Positions 38,900 to 51,420 are shown, counted from the first letter of the stretch. The stretch is DNA of 64,000 bases from Sinonovacula constricta (GCA_007844125.1 CM017567.1:32692165-32756164); one strand, 5' to 3'. Made by a program: numbers and translations. The notes: generated by a model not told the origin, from the sequence alone.

Positions 38900-40100
38900 C
38901 ATCTCGCATAATATCTAGCATCAAAAAATAATATTTTATTTTGAATAGGTAAATAAGAAAAGGTCCTATCAAAACTCTAACAGATATTTAAATTTTATCT
39001 ACCAGTAGACAAAGGCAAACAAGGTAAATGCAAATGTGAAAAACAAATAAACACAGAGACGAGACATAACACACATAAAGAAAAAACATCAGTTACCGTC
39101 TTGGAACGGTCAGTCGGCAAAAGGGCCAACTGTGGTGCTTAAACCTGGTTTGTGGAGCGCTCCAGCCTCGCACTTCCTGAAGGTTTTTCTAGCAAACAAA
39201 CAGTGTAAATAACAACATCCCGTCAAAGTGAAACAACTAACAGTAAGCACCTCCATCGGGAGTTAAAACAAATACATTGAACTTATATACATACATTACA
39301 ACTAGCAACAAAATAAACTATAAACATATGTACAGTATGTACAGTAGATAAAATCCTCGGCAACGTAAAAACAAAAATCCCAAACGAGAGATCAATTTGA
39401 AATAAAACAGCACATGCGCTGATATATTATAAGATATAGGAACAGATAAAATAGCCCAAGCGCTGATATATTATAAGATAATATAAGAACAAATAAAACA
39501 GCCCAAGCGCTGATATATTATAAGAACAAATATACAACTGATATACAACAAGATCAATTTAAATATGCCATGACGTCATGTTCTAAGAGTGTCAAAAGTG
39601 AAATGTAAAAAATACGAAAGAAAACAACGAAATTTAGAAAACAACCTACCAACAAAATAAAACGTAGTATTGTTAAGAGCTAATAAGTTAAAAAAAAAAC
39701 AGTTCATGAAAAGCCGAGGATTTATCCGCAGTTGGTATATTATATGTAAGAAAGGTACTAAAATCCCGATGTTATACCTACTGTGCAATCTCACGTAAAG
39801 GGTGTGGAGACTGCTCAAGTTGTCTCACCTATACAGGGCACGACTGGAGAGATGAAGAGACAAGAATTCCAACAGTAACTGTCCAATTATGGCTTTAAGT
39901 CACTGTTTTCATATAGTCTCAACGACCTGTCCGGTCATCGTGTAATTTAAAAGCAATGCAAGCTTTTGATTGTAAAAGGGTCAATGGCAAGCAATGCAGT
40001 ACAACGTAGAATTTCCGGGTTGTAACCGTCTGCAATACATTTTCTGATAAGTTTTGTAAAGTGGTCAGAAATGTTATTGAGACCCTTAATTGAAATCAAG
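38900..40100 (+). repeat. GTCGGCAAAAGG-family repeat, longest copy
   Basis: The head (CAGAGACGAGACATAACACA, then GTCTTGGAACGGTCAGTCGG, CAAAAGGGCC, GGTGCTTAAACCTGGTTTG and CCTCGCACTTCCTGA) matches copies at 32.6 and 29.7 kb. The remainder (39,590-40,000) matches 7,420-7,760 in the same orientation. Together they suggest a parent element of about 1 kb. No open frame is shared among copies, so the family is probably non-autonomous. Confidence 0.65.
39415..39530 (+). repeat. Local tandem repeat, three units
   Basis: Three successive units contain GCGCTGATATATTATAAGA, with ACAGCACATGCGCTG or GCCCAAGCGCTG variants and spacing of about 45-60 bases. The third is shortened. Confidence 0.8.
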
Positions 40101-43100
40101 TATTTAAAGAGGCATACTCGAGCATACTAGTAAAACATGCATTACTGAATTAATTCATTTGAAAATATAAATAAATATAGCATTTCAAAAGACGGTTTAG
40201 GCCGCGATTAATACGAACATTTATAAACCTGATACATTGTCGTATAAATATAGTGTGTTCATACTGGCCTAACACAGCTCGAGGATAAATGGCTGATTTT
40301 CCTACCAATATTTAAAAACATGGCTTTTTAGGATAATACAATCAAAATAGGCATACTTTGTACACCACTTATTGAATGTCTTATATTTTTTTTTATAAAT
40401 GTAGATTATTTTGGGACTTTTCAACACGGGTTATAGATATGAAATGTTCATAACTTATCTGAGGAAACAAGCACAATGGAGAAACAAAACACAAGTACAT
40501 TATGATGATCATCTCATTTCTGTTAGAGTTTATAGAATAAGACAATATGAACATAGTATCAAGTTACATGCGTTGAAAATTGTTCTTGATCTTATTTATG
40601 GTAGACATACAAAAGCAATAAAATATTTATAAATTTAAGCTACTTACCTTACTTATACATGGAACAGATTAATTCACCAATGGCTAGAACCGAAAGTACT
40701 TTCTGTGTCCTTGTCATTTATTCTCCCCAATGCAATCAGCTTTATTCTTTATGGTTTGATTAATCTTTCACTTTCAAGAATATCACTCCAGTTGTGCGTT
40801 TTAATGTACATACAAATATAGCCTGTTACGTTCATGTACAGTAAACTAACTGTATCCAATATCTTGATTTAGAACGTTTACTACATATGTTCGATTGCAA
40901 TCATCGTTTATTCTTTTCTTTATCTATAAAATTGGTAGATTTGTTTCTTTAAACTAAAAGTATTCAACAAAAGTATTGGCAGCAATGTTAGCACCAATAT
41001 GCATTTAAAAACTACATTGTATTATGTTACAACTCTCTAATCTATAAAATTATGCATATTATGTCAACTAACATATATAATAAAAAATACTAGAAAAAAT
41101 ATTTTTTTGCTTCTGGTGTAACGTTCTTTAGAAGAATATGGCTTAATCCTGACATACATACATGTCTTTTCAAAAGATTCCGTCTGTTATCGCTGCATCA
41201 TTTTTTATACATTTCAGTATCAGTCAGCCGTATAATTATCCGTATTATGCATTGTGCGGTTACTGGTTAACCGGAAAAGACGGCACAAACTATGTTTATC
41301 CAAATCGGATTCTTACAAGGCATGTGCATCCAGGCAACTAATAAAAACTTTCCGCATTGCACGATTAAATGCACCTCAGGAAACTATTTTGTTCATTAAT
41401 ATTTTCAAGGAAACGAAGCAGCGCTCGGCATCCAGACTTTGTGTAAGGAGTCTTCTTCTTAATAGTTTACTTCAACGCAACATAGCTTTTACTTTCCCTT
41501 AAACGAAATTATTTGTACACACACAAGCTGGATTTAAATACCAGATCCTTATGAGTTTTTAGAACTTTAGTTTAATCTTTTAAAAGAGGAATTTTGTAAG
41601 TGTTTAACTGTTTTTTTTTTTCACTGAATTATTATTCGAATTATAATTGTTATTATATCTGAAAATGAAAATCTCATAATGGAAACTTTGGTGGTAACAA
41701 ATCGTGCAATTGTCTCTAAAGGATGACTTACACAAATTGTCAAATGAAGACGTACATATTTATTAAATTCTGTTTTATGATATTTTAAGAACATATGCAG
41801 ATGACTTCGTGTGCATCAAACCTTACAAGTCCTAAACAAACACATAAATAAAATGTCTAAGTTTGCCTAAAACACCAATTAAAAGATGGTATAAGAGCTA
41901 AAATATATTTTGAGACACTAGTAAAAGTTTAACATTAACAACACGTACAGAACTATGAATTTAATTTGCTTTATTTTGTACATGAGAAATAAATTGAAAA
42001 AGTCCCTCAATTAATTTTTAATACTAAATTCTTTACTTTGGTTTAAATCAAATGAGAAATTAATTGCGATGCCAGCTACTTACAATGAGTCTATGGTGTT
42101 CTTTTATTGGAAGTTATTTGATTTGAAGATATTTTATTCTCTCGCTACTCTTATTACTAATTTAAAGATAATTTTCTCTTGTAAACTCAAATTACGTGTA
42201 CGATTTTACAAAGTGAAACTTACACTGCCTGTTAAGGGTATATCATAGACAATAAACGTTACAGGTTAGTTGTTTTATCAGTACACATCACTGTATGTTA
42301 CAGAAAAAATATTGCTTTTTAAACCTTAACACCTTTTTAAATCCGTGATATATAATATAATAATATGATATATATTGTAGACCATATTGGATGAAGAATG
42401 TGTCACCTCACATTTTTAATATAACGACCATGTAAGATGTTAAATTACTCAATCAGATATTCGAATTACTAAAGTTCTCAATCCGAAAATACATTTACGA
42501 TGCACGAGCTTTGAAAAAAATGGCATCATGTATGTTGTATAATCAATACATCTGTTAGGTTTATCTCACGAAATGCATAATTACTACCAACATTTGTATT
42601 GTTATTTCATTAACTCCAATTCAGTAAAAGACATTTTCTTATCAATTATAATAGATTAGCGCTTCTTATAGATATTAATCAGCTAATGACGTTTATTTTA
42701 ACTGTTTCTATTGTTTTTATAGATCGCAGGTGCCTAATTAAGCTTGATTATGAGTCAGAAATAAAGAGTTTGAACGTTGAATACACATCAGAATGCAGGT
42801 TTAAATATGAATGTAATATCAGATTTATGTTAACATAACTCATTTAATCGAGAACAATGTTCGACGGAAGAAAATTGTATTGTATACGTTTGTAAATTTC
42901 TATATAGCAACTTCGAATCTTCTTATCATGGTGAATAATATGTAGGTATAACTTTAGCTTCTGTAATAGTGCACCTCTTTGTTTTTGTTAATGATAGATA
43001 GTGGTAGCTTTGTTTAGACTTGAATTTATCATTTTCAGAAATAATAAATAATCTAACATTTTGTTTTATCCTTTTAATTTAAGACATTATCGTCTAGGTT

Positions 43101-45879
43101 ATATTTTATAATATTTATTTCTGTGTAATTTTATAGTCCAATATCAAGCTTCGCAAAAAAAAAACAAAGTATATATTGTTAACTTTATTCCTTACATAAT
43201 TTTAAATAGAGAAATAAAACGGATTCGTGAATACGTTCTTCGGTTCTCGTTTATGTCTGTAACATTTATGGATTTATGTACGATATATATAATTAAAAGG
43301 CAATAAAATAACTATTTATTGTCTTTACTGCTACCTAACGTTATTGTGTAAGACCCAAGAAAGTCATTTTTATTATGTTCTTGAACAAACGCATCGCGAC
43401 TTGGACATATTGAAATCGACATCCATATTTGAGAATTGAAATACTTTCAATGTTTATTAAAAGCGGACTTAGTAATATTTTTTCTTTATTGGTGTTTAGT
43501 TTCATGTGCCATTTTTAGCGCACACAAGAGTAACAAAATGACACCCGTGTATATTATTATAGAGATTCTTCCAGAATTATAATTACACCCGTGTATATGA
43601 TTGTATTGATTCTTCCAGGTTTAAAAGTTTAAGGAATAGATCTTAAAGCGGTTGTAAATGCAATTATTGCATTTATTTATTTTCTCTTTGTTTTGCTTCT
43701 GGGCTATAAAATGCTCATTTTGTTTTGAAAAAATCAATTTAAATTTTGATACTTAATGTTTACGCAGACATATTTATAATTAAGTAGTGCTTCGATATTT
43801 GAAAAATAAATAGAATTGATAATATTTTTTATAAATGATTATTTAAATGTTTTTCTTTAGTTTCTTGAATGAATATTGTTGGTTGCTTTGGTCTTGACTC
43901 AAAATAATTGTAATACATGCTCGGTTATAATGGATTTGAAAAAAAATAGGTTTCCTTGCTGGGTCTTATTAAAAAAAGTTGAGCATGCTGTCAGAATTAT
44001 GGTAAACAGGCATTTATATCATATGAAGTCTACTTTTAGGGTAAAGCGGAAAAGACTACATTTTGTTATTCTTCGTCGTTTCCATGATTACAACGCAATG
44101 GTTTCTCAGTTGTTCACCCATGCAACAATCCAGAATTTCCGCATTTCACAAATAAATGCAACCATCACATAGTTCGGGCAACAATAATATTCATAGCTAT
44201 TTACTTCGAGGGATGTGCATATATATTTCAACCTGCGATCATGAACTATAACATAGTTTTACATTTAAGCATACAAGAAATATATTTAGAGTTCCATTTA
44301 AGCATAGTTTACTAAAGGCAGGAATCAACAAACGATTAACATATTAAAAAGAATAAACCGATAAATGTAGTAGATTGTATTGTTTTAATTTTAAGTGTTG
44401 GACGTCAATATGGAGTAATGTATATTTGAATGATTTTTTTATTATATTTCTAAGAATGGGTATGAATTTAAACTTTGTAATCGCGACAGGCTCTTTATTT
44501 ATATGGATCAAAGTATATGTTGTTTCAGAAGGCGCCTAGTCAACGCATCATTATAAGTAGCTACCAAACATATTATACACCGACTACTCATTACTAGAAT
44601 GCATGTGACTTTACTATAAAGTCACACAGGCTACACTCATTAAGTCTATCTTTTTAAAATACGTGATTTCCTCTTTGCTCTTACGTCGACTTTACTAATA
44701 AATGTCATCTCTTGATCAACTACACTTCCTACCAAAACCTTTTCTTACTTAACAGCGGTTTTAACAATGTTTGGATTGGATGTGATTCTACTGTGTCTAG
44801 ACAGTCCTGTAAAATGCAATTAAACAGATTGAGCTCATGGTATGGTTGAAGGCATGTTAACAAAGTGTACTGTGGATTTTGATGTCTGTAGAACTAAGAG
44901 AAATTATATCAGCACCGATTCGTGTAAAGTGAAGTTAGCGTTATTGAAATGATGTGATAAAAGTCGTTCTGTTTTTATAAAGCGTGTGTTGTCAATTCCC
45001 GGACTTTAATGTGATGATAATACCGGCATGACTTCATAAATCTGGAAATACTTGGAACATGTGTAGTAGAACTGAATAGAATTGCTTGTCAATATAAAAC
45101 GATACGATAAAAGAGACACTTGTGAAAGAGAATACAATCAATAGTAAATAAAACGAGCACTAGCAGAGGCATGCGAATTCTTGCAATATCAACAACTATT
45201 ATATATAACTCAATGAAGTTGATATTTAATTCGTGACATAAATTTTATTTATAACTTTGTAAATGCGTTGTTGTCGTTATTTCCAAAAGGTTGCAATCTC
45301 TGGAGGTTACATTCTAATTTCAAGTAGGATGTTAACGGAAACAAGTATGTGAACGCAGTTCGTTATTATTGTAGCAGGTCACTGTTTTCAGACCATGTAC
45401 TTTATTTTGTAAGGTTGAAGCAGATAATTTTTGCATTAAACACACTTTTAAAACACAACTAAGAATGTAATATTGAACGGTATTAAATGATACTAGACAA
45501 AATCGATTGAAAGCATGCATTCAGGCGGTAATGTTTTCCTTTTAAAGAATATATTATAGATACCAGTTTTTTGTGTTGGCATACTTAATTGCTTTTTGGT
45601 AAGAGCGACAGATTTCTTTTCTCAACATTACAGCAAAGGTCCAACCTTGATGTAAGTTTATAAGCTTACACAGCACCATCAACTGGAGAAATAATCACCT
45701 GCACTTTCATGAATGTGTAAATATTTATAATGCTTAAGAATGTGATAATATTGCCAGTAGTGGAACTTGTAATATTTAATCCAAGTACATCTGGCAAGTT
45801 TAATGTCGAGAAAACTCCCTGAAAAGGCATCAGCCATTTTTATTTCAGTATACTAGGACGAAACAAATAAAAACATATG

Positions 45880-45912
45880 TCAAGGTCCTATGAGCATTGC
45901 AACATACAGTCC
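45880..45912 (+). repeat. GTCGGCAAAAGG-family repeat, left half of split copy
   Basis: AAGGTCCTATGAGCATTGCAACATA, then diverges. The remaining half resumes at about 52,950. The uninterrupted partner is at 835-945. Confidence 0.75.
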
Positions 45913-45929
45913 TGGCACCATACCAGTTG

Positions 45930-46125
45930 TCCAAAACATCGCATATCGTGCGTATTTCTATCGTAAAGGTATCGTATGGCAACGTAGTCTATCGTGTAAC
46001 GTAATAGGCCTATCGTAAAGTAACGTAACGAGCCATATCGTAAATGATACATCGTACTGTAACGGAACGTAACGCTTTTGAAAATACCGTGGTATCGTAA
46101 CGGAACGAAAGTATGGTAACGTAAC
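45930..46125 (+). repeat. CpG-rich degenerate array of ATCGTAACG-like motifs, array 1
   Basis: Short variable units such as TATCGTAAAG, TATCGTGTAACG, ATCGTACTGTAACGG and GTATCGTAACGG follow one another with no fixed period. CpG is frequent although the surroundings are AT-rich and CpG-poor. The array ends GAATTGAACTGTGCCTTG. Two overlapping minus-strand frames crossing it are by-products of the motif. A related array lies at 52,722-52,928. Confidence 0.8.
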
Positions 46126-47001
46126 ACGAGGAGAATTGAACTGTGCCTTGAAATAATTCTTTGATACATAGATACATATATTGTGACATTTTTCTAATGA
46201 CATTATCTTGGTCATACAGAAGTTCACTAGAAATTTAAAAGCCATAATAAATGCCTTACAAAAACAAAGAGAAGTTTATGGTTGTAAGCAGAAACTAGAC
46301 TATATACATTTCCGGTACATACATACTTTCGATTAGCAAATTAATATTGCACACCTTCGAACTTATTACTTGAATGACAATATGCGTAGATTGAATATGA
46401 ATGGACGTTTAGAAAATATTCATGAAAACTAGGATTCTGGTTATTTGCCCACGTTTTTATGGGAAATAAAGAGCAGTAAGACGTAATTGGAATAAACATA
46501 CAGCTGTAAAAAACTAGCTATGATACAATCAAGATCTATGTCAGATTATTGAAAAGAGGTTTGTCTCAAATATGGTATTCAAATGATACGGCTCATATAC
46601 AATGAACATTGTTGATAAATAACTGGACATTGTGAAATCATCTCTGATATTCCGACAAGTTAGTTAATTGTAAAGCTAGCTTACTTATGTCATCGCTGTG
46701 CACAATCAACACTGATAGAGTCTCTTCGCCAATTTTTTTAAACGTGTAAATTTTATACATATTTATGCGAATTTTAATAAACTTGAAAGCAGTTAAGTGC
46801 TCGACGGAAATTCAATAAAAGTTCGTTCACAGGTGTAGCAAACAAATTAATATAAAGCCACTATTCTTCTGCCAGTGATGTGATCAAAAGTTTAAGGTGT
46901 GAATGTGTTTGTCAAAACAATGTGCTAGTATCATAAATAACAGTTAACATCTGACATCATGCCCTCTTTATTTCCGTACATTTTCCCGCCCTGCCAATCA
47001 C

Positions 47002-47009
47002 GTGCACGT
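47002..47009 (+). repeat. Target-site duplication, left copy
   Basis: GTGCACGT directly precedes the transposon's terminal TAGGGTGG. An identical 8-mer follows the other end at 50,033-50,040. Confidence 0.85.
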
Positions 47010-47261
47010 TAGGGTGGCTCTTAAAATGGAGATTTTTCAAAAATCAATATATTTTAAAGTCTTACCCCTCAAATGTGTTCCATTTGATGAGAAAACACTT
47101 TGTGGAAAGTTTAAACAATATATTTTGATATTTAGAGGTAGCTCAATGACCTTGAAAATCAGAAAAATAGTAAAAAATAAATAAAATGTCTATATTTTAT
47201 ATGTATACTTTTTTTTCAACTGTACATCACTTTTTGTTCAAACAGTTTACAATACTTTAGT

Positions 47262-49281
47262 CTAAATGTTTCCACCAAAACAAAACAGAGTTTTAGGGCA
47301 CATTAGTGTTTGTTTCCTGCTATCCGGATATAATCTCCGGTGTTCCTCAACGACTTGCAGTAAGAACTGCAGTTGAGTTTCATTTTTGGTTAACAGTCCA
47401 CTATTCTCCTGAATCAGAGCAACACCACGCTCAGCTTGATCACTTCAACTCTTAGAGACTCCAGTGCTTCTCTTGCTTGTTTGAAATCGTCTCTATCATG
47501 CCACGCATCTGGATCAACATCGAGAAAGTCATGCGGAAAATCCATCATTTGAAACAGTTTCATAGACCTTGGTGTAACAAAGTCATGTAGGTTGTTGTCT
47601 GGGAGTGATTTAAGATCAACTGATGCTTTCTTGGAATGTTGTTCATCTTGGTCAACGTCCATCTTTAACGCCTCAATCATACTTCGTTTTGTAGCGGAGC
47701 TGACATTACAATAAAAATACGCCAGGCCGACAAGTTCTGGAGACAGGTACCATAAGTGGTTGAATAACTTCAGTGCTGTGGCCTTCGAGATGTTTTCATG
47801 AATTGATTTGTACTCAAGAAGTGACATCAATAATTGTACGTCATTAGAAGGTGCACACACTGCCTGAGGTGATGAGAACCACGCTTTCAAGTAGACACGA
47901 ACTACAAACACACACACGTCACGCAATCCTCGTTCTTCTGCAGGGGTAAGCTTGAACTGAGCCTTGAACATCCAGATTTTGAGACTGTATATAACCGTGG
48001 ACATCGAACGTACATGGTGCATTGCACCTGGTGACATGAATGACACTCCACGTGCAGGAGCTGAACCAAGAAACACGATCACAAGTTCCAGGAATTCTTT
48101 ATAATCGTCTCTTGGCAGCTTCTGTTCAAGATACGTGCTGGCATAATGTATGGTGCTTTGTCGTATGTCTTCCACAAGACTTGCCACATCAGAAGAACAC
48201 AGGCACCAGCAAGTCTACCAGTGTTGGAGCTAGCGGGCTTGAACCCTGTTGCCAATTTCCCAGTCTTCAATTGCCTCAAATACAGCAGCAGCCTGAGCTG
48301 CACCAGTCGCAGATTCAAGCTTAGCAACTGTCAGTAGTTGTGAAACATTTTTTTCCTGTCGCTAACTCTGGGAGGCTGTCAACCTTTTCCTTTCCATTCA
48401 AATCTTTAATAAGCTTTCCATCCCAGTGAACTAAAGAGGAACATTACTCTGATTTTCTTCCTTTATTACTACAACTCTCTTTTGTCGGAATTCCGATCTG
48501 TTTCTTCTTATTGTGGATCTGTTAATAGCAAGTTCATTAACATTTTGGCCCAAGCTTTTTGCTGTTTCGGTAATGACCATTGTAGCCTGTCGGTCTGATA
48601 CTTTAGTAATATCTAGAGTCATTGCAAGTTATTGTGTAATAACATTTTTCACCCTCGTTTTCCTTTAACTCCACGAGTAACATCACCCCAACAGCCCCTA
48701 CACATTCTTCATCCAATTTGTCACCGTCTTCTGCTGAGCTGGTATCTGTTGTATCAGATCTTCTTGTCTGCATTCCTATTGTTCTTTTTGTTACCCTTTT
48801 CTCCTTATCAGCTAGCGCTTGATCTACTCCGACCATTGATCGTTTTCTTCCTTTTTTCACGCTGGGCTAGCAAAAGATCATTATCTTCTTGTAATACTGA
48901 TAGACTGGTAAGAGCGTTGGCATGGGCAACATCAAAAAGTTCATCAAGCTTGGAAACAAAGTCTGCCTCTTTTGCAAGTTGAGTTGGTGAATTGGTTCGA
49001 CCTTTGTTTTTCTTTAAAAGTTTCCACTCTTCAAACACTTTCTCAAGCTTAGTTTGACAGTTCTGGTGATCCTTTATTGGAAGTCTAGCTTTCAACCAGA
49101 ACTTTGCTATTTCTGTAATAGTAACTGCTGATGATTGTTTAATTGTTTGTTTTAGTTCAATATGGTGATGTAGAAAAAGTCCAAGAGTCATACGCAATGA
49201 TGGTAGTTTGCTGCCCGTTAAAACGGTTACTGGTTCACCAAGAAGATACAACTTAGTTTTGGATCTTGTTGCCTTTGCCAT
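47262..49281 (-). pseudogene. Degraded DDE-type transposase gene
   Basis: The start chosen is the ATG at 49,281 (MAKATRSKTKLYLLGE). The N-terminal part is open for 157 codons, then the frame moves near 48,810, 48,610 and 48,430. HWDGKLIKD (about 48,410-48,430) looks like the first catalytic-Asp block of a family of invertebrate transposases I know from many uncharacterised database proteins. SSNTGRLAGACVLL (about 48,190-48,230) matches the block after the second Asp, but here FDTT is replaced by FKPA, so that Asp seems lost. The longest intact piece (47,414-48,187, 257 codons) carries PRDDYKEFLELVIVFLG, PGAMHHVRSMSTVIYSLKI and LWYLSPELVGLAYF. A further frameshift near 47,430 precedes a C-terminal LTKNETQLQFLLQVVEEHRR stretch ending at the TAG at 47,262. 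The gene is dead through several frameshifts. Confidence 0.8.
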
Positions 49282-49358
49282 TGTTTATGTCTTAAAGTAA
49301 TGTACATTACAGATACAAGTTCTTCATTCTTAATATTTTATTGACACTTAATTGTGTG

Positions 49359-49392
49359 TATTATTATTATTATTATCATTATTATTATTAAT
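49359..49392. repeat. (ATT)n microsatellite
   Basis: ATT repeats with one ATC interruption, inside the DNA transposon upstream of the transposase start. Confidence 0.9.
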
Positions 49393-50032
49393 AAATAATC
49401 ATTATCAAAATATTGTTATCTGAAACTTTTATTGTACTGTTTTGTTCAACATTCAAGTTAACTTGCCAAAAGAAGTGTGTTTACATAAGAAGTAAATTAC
49501 TTTATACTTGCTTGGTAAGCATCAGCTTAGAATCCACATTCCTTTCCTGATCATTTACAAAGCATCATTTCGCCATAACTTTAAATCATTTTTAATTTGT
49601 TCACACTGTTATTTTTTATATTTATAGCTGATTAAAGATAGTTCATGTATAATCTTTGCTTTCAGTGCTTTGTTGCTATTCTGTTCTGAATCACCACTGG
49701 AACTGGTGTTGTTTGTAACTTGATTTCTCCCATTGTCTGTCGTCAAACCATAATTGAGTAATAACAATGTGTGTTATTCAAGTTGAAGGAAATGTCAATT
49801 CTGCATGCAGTTTGTAATATAAACAAAATCTAAACCACTGAAGCTTCACATGATAATATCCTGATTTTTTCAACTAAAAACCAGAAAACCTAAAATTTCA
49901 ATGTCATTGAACTACCTCTAAATATTGTTTAATTGTGCTTAAATTTGGCCAAATATGTTTTTTTACATAAAGGAACACAATTAGAGGGTAAGAAACGAAA
50001 AAATCAAAAGTTGCAAAATAAGGACCACCCTA

Positions 50033-50040
50033 GTGCACGT
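50033..50040 (+). repeat. Target-site duplication, right copy
   Basis: GTGCACGT directly follows the transposon's terminal CCACCCTA. Confidence 0.85.
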
Positions 50041-50252
50041 GTGTTAATTCCAATTAATTTTAGCCGTTCGTTGTGTTGATTGTTGTGATCCTTAACGTGT
50101 TGACCGGAGGTGTTAATTGGTCTTTTCTTAAATCGATTTCCTCTTATAACGAAATGGTCCTTTGTAAATCTTTTTAGGATGATGAAGCCATTTACATAAT
50201 CTCCTAAAATAACTAGCGCACATCGGCGTGTACCTTGACGGCAGTATGGATA
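50041..50252 (-). pseudogene. Candidate host exon interrupted by the DNA transposon
   Basis: On the minus strand a pyrimidine tract and TATTCTTTTCAG precede position 50,252, and the following frame is open: YPYCRQGTRRCALVILGDYV, then NGFIILKRFTKDHFVIRG, then NRFKKRPINTSGQHVKDHNN. It runs into the 8-bp target duplication. If the transposon and one duplication copy are removed, the frame continues on the other flank (below 47,002) for roughly 20 codons before a stop. The composition is protein-like, but I recognise no family and found no clear upstream exon. If it is real, the insertion has broken its coding sequence or entered the last exon. Confidence 0.35.
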
Positions 50253-51059
50253 CTGAAAAGAATACAGTTGAGGTAACAATAGAAAATGATATAATATCTA
50301 ATCATTGCAAAAAGCAAGTCAGCAGACATATATAGTCTATACAGTCTCCTGTCAAAAGGACCTCTATGCCTTTATAAAACTAGGGTGGATACCTAGCCAT
50401 GGAGAAAGAGTTATAATTAATAAAATAAATATAATAAATAACGCAAACATTCAGATATTTGGATATGTTGGTAGGACTCTCAGGTCAATATTTAATGCTA
50501 CACTATTGTTAGTTTAGAATAGTTTTTTTTTAATTTAAACTAGGATCAAGCTACCCTGGTAAAGAATGCAAGCTCACCAATAGGAACTGTCCTTAATGTG
50601 ACATAGAGAAAAACTTTAACCACGTGCTGTTTTGGTTAAGGCAGCACACAATAGCAAGAGATGAGTTACAAAGACCTATATTATTCACACGTGTCTTTGC
50701 TTTTTGTACCAGCGGAAAATGGCAGATTTAATAAAAATGCAACACTTTTATACCTAGAAGATATTACATACATTAAATTACATTTAATTCACTACTAAAA
50801 TATATATTATATACGATATACTAAACTACCTGAATTACCAACCAAAGCTTAACTACTTACACACTTTTCCCGTACTTTTTTCACTTTAAAACATCCTCGT
50901 AACTAGTGTGTTATTTAACGTGTTATTTGTTCATAATCATCTGATTTCATGTCGACTTTTAGTTCAAAAAGTGCCAGCTCTATTAAGGAGTAGAAAACAT
51001 TTCAATGGTGAAAATGTAAAGAACAAATCTGAGAGGTGTGAATGACTTTAAACAAAGAG

Positions 51060-51420
51060 CAGTCATAATCTTCCGCCAAATTGGGGTCCAGCCAATCAGA
51101 GAATGGGTTTACTAGGAACGTTTAGATTTTGAAGAGACTTCACCCCATCACGTGTCTTGTGGGTTTGGAAACTTTAGTCATTGTTTGATTTGGATATGAT
51201 ATCGGTTGGAGATTGTATTAATTCAGTTTATGTAGGTGTTATCCTATATTATTAATGAAATATTTAATGAAATGCATTTAGTCTAAAAAATTAAGAGCGC
51301 GTATTATAAGTTCTGCTTTGTCGAGAGGGGTGGGGGTGGCCTTATTTTCTTCACCTAGGTAGCTGGATCCGAGTCTGAGTCTAGTAATATTCAATCATAG
51401 GCTACATTATGATGGTGAGT
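51060..51420 (+). promoter_or_regulatory. Promoter-like patch with CCAAT box (speculative)
   Basis: GTCCAGCCAATCAGAGAATG contains a textbook CCAAT box (51,092-51,098), with ATTGG in inverse orientation just upstream. Around 51,409 the sequence ATGATG is followed by a consensus donor GTGAGT, as in a short first exon. No downstream coding exon was recognised, and the neighbouring sequence is a LINE relic, so this could equally be transposon sequence. Confidence 0.2.

Larger units (their letters stand above)
36950..40200. other. 3.3 kb right-arm-only block
   Basis: Left-arm positions 5,690 and 5,620 correspond to about 36,930 and 40,240, so this block has no left-arm partner in place. It contains a weak tRNA-like stretch (37,440-37,490), an imperfect CA repeat (38,499-38,612) and a long GTCGGCAAAAGG-family copy (38,900-40,100). 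A three-fold local repeat of an AGCGCTGATATATTATAAGA-like unit lies at 39,415-39,530. No gene is seen. Confidence 0.6.
47010..50032 (-). mobile_element. Complete but inactive 3.0 kb DNA transposon, hAT-like ends
   Basis: The element starts TAGGGTGGCTCTTA and ends with the complement of TAGGGTGGTCCTTA. Both ends continue as inverted repeats for about 160 bases: the ACCCCTCAAATGTGTTCC block pairs with ACCCTCTAATTGTGTTCC, and the TTTAGAGGTAGCTCAATGAC block near 47,130-47,155 pairs with GTCATTGAACTACCTCTAAA near 49,903. A perfect 8-bp duplication, GTGCACGT, flanks it. Eight-base duplications and TAGGG termini fit the hAT superfamily, but inverted ends this long are unusual there, so P-like or another 8-bp group remains possible. 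It encodes one degraded transposase on the minus strand. Confidence 0.85.

Noticed and set aside
39415..39530. CRISPR-like array
   Set aside because: Three degenerate units without uniform spacers in a eukaryotic repeat region.
43876..44172. 98-codon plus frame as a small gene
   Set aside because: The mirror sequence in the left arm (about 2,640-2,760 for its end) does not keep the frame, and there is no domain or splice support.
45888..46245. Two overlapping minus-strand frames of 93 and 95 codons as a gene
   Set aside because: They cross a degenerate ATCGTAACG array. The Arg/Tyr-rich repeats come from the motif.
47414..48187. 257-codon frame as an intact host gene
   Set aside because: It is the middle of a frameshifted transposase lying between inverted ends and an 8-bp target duplication.
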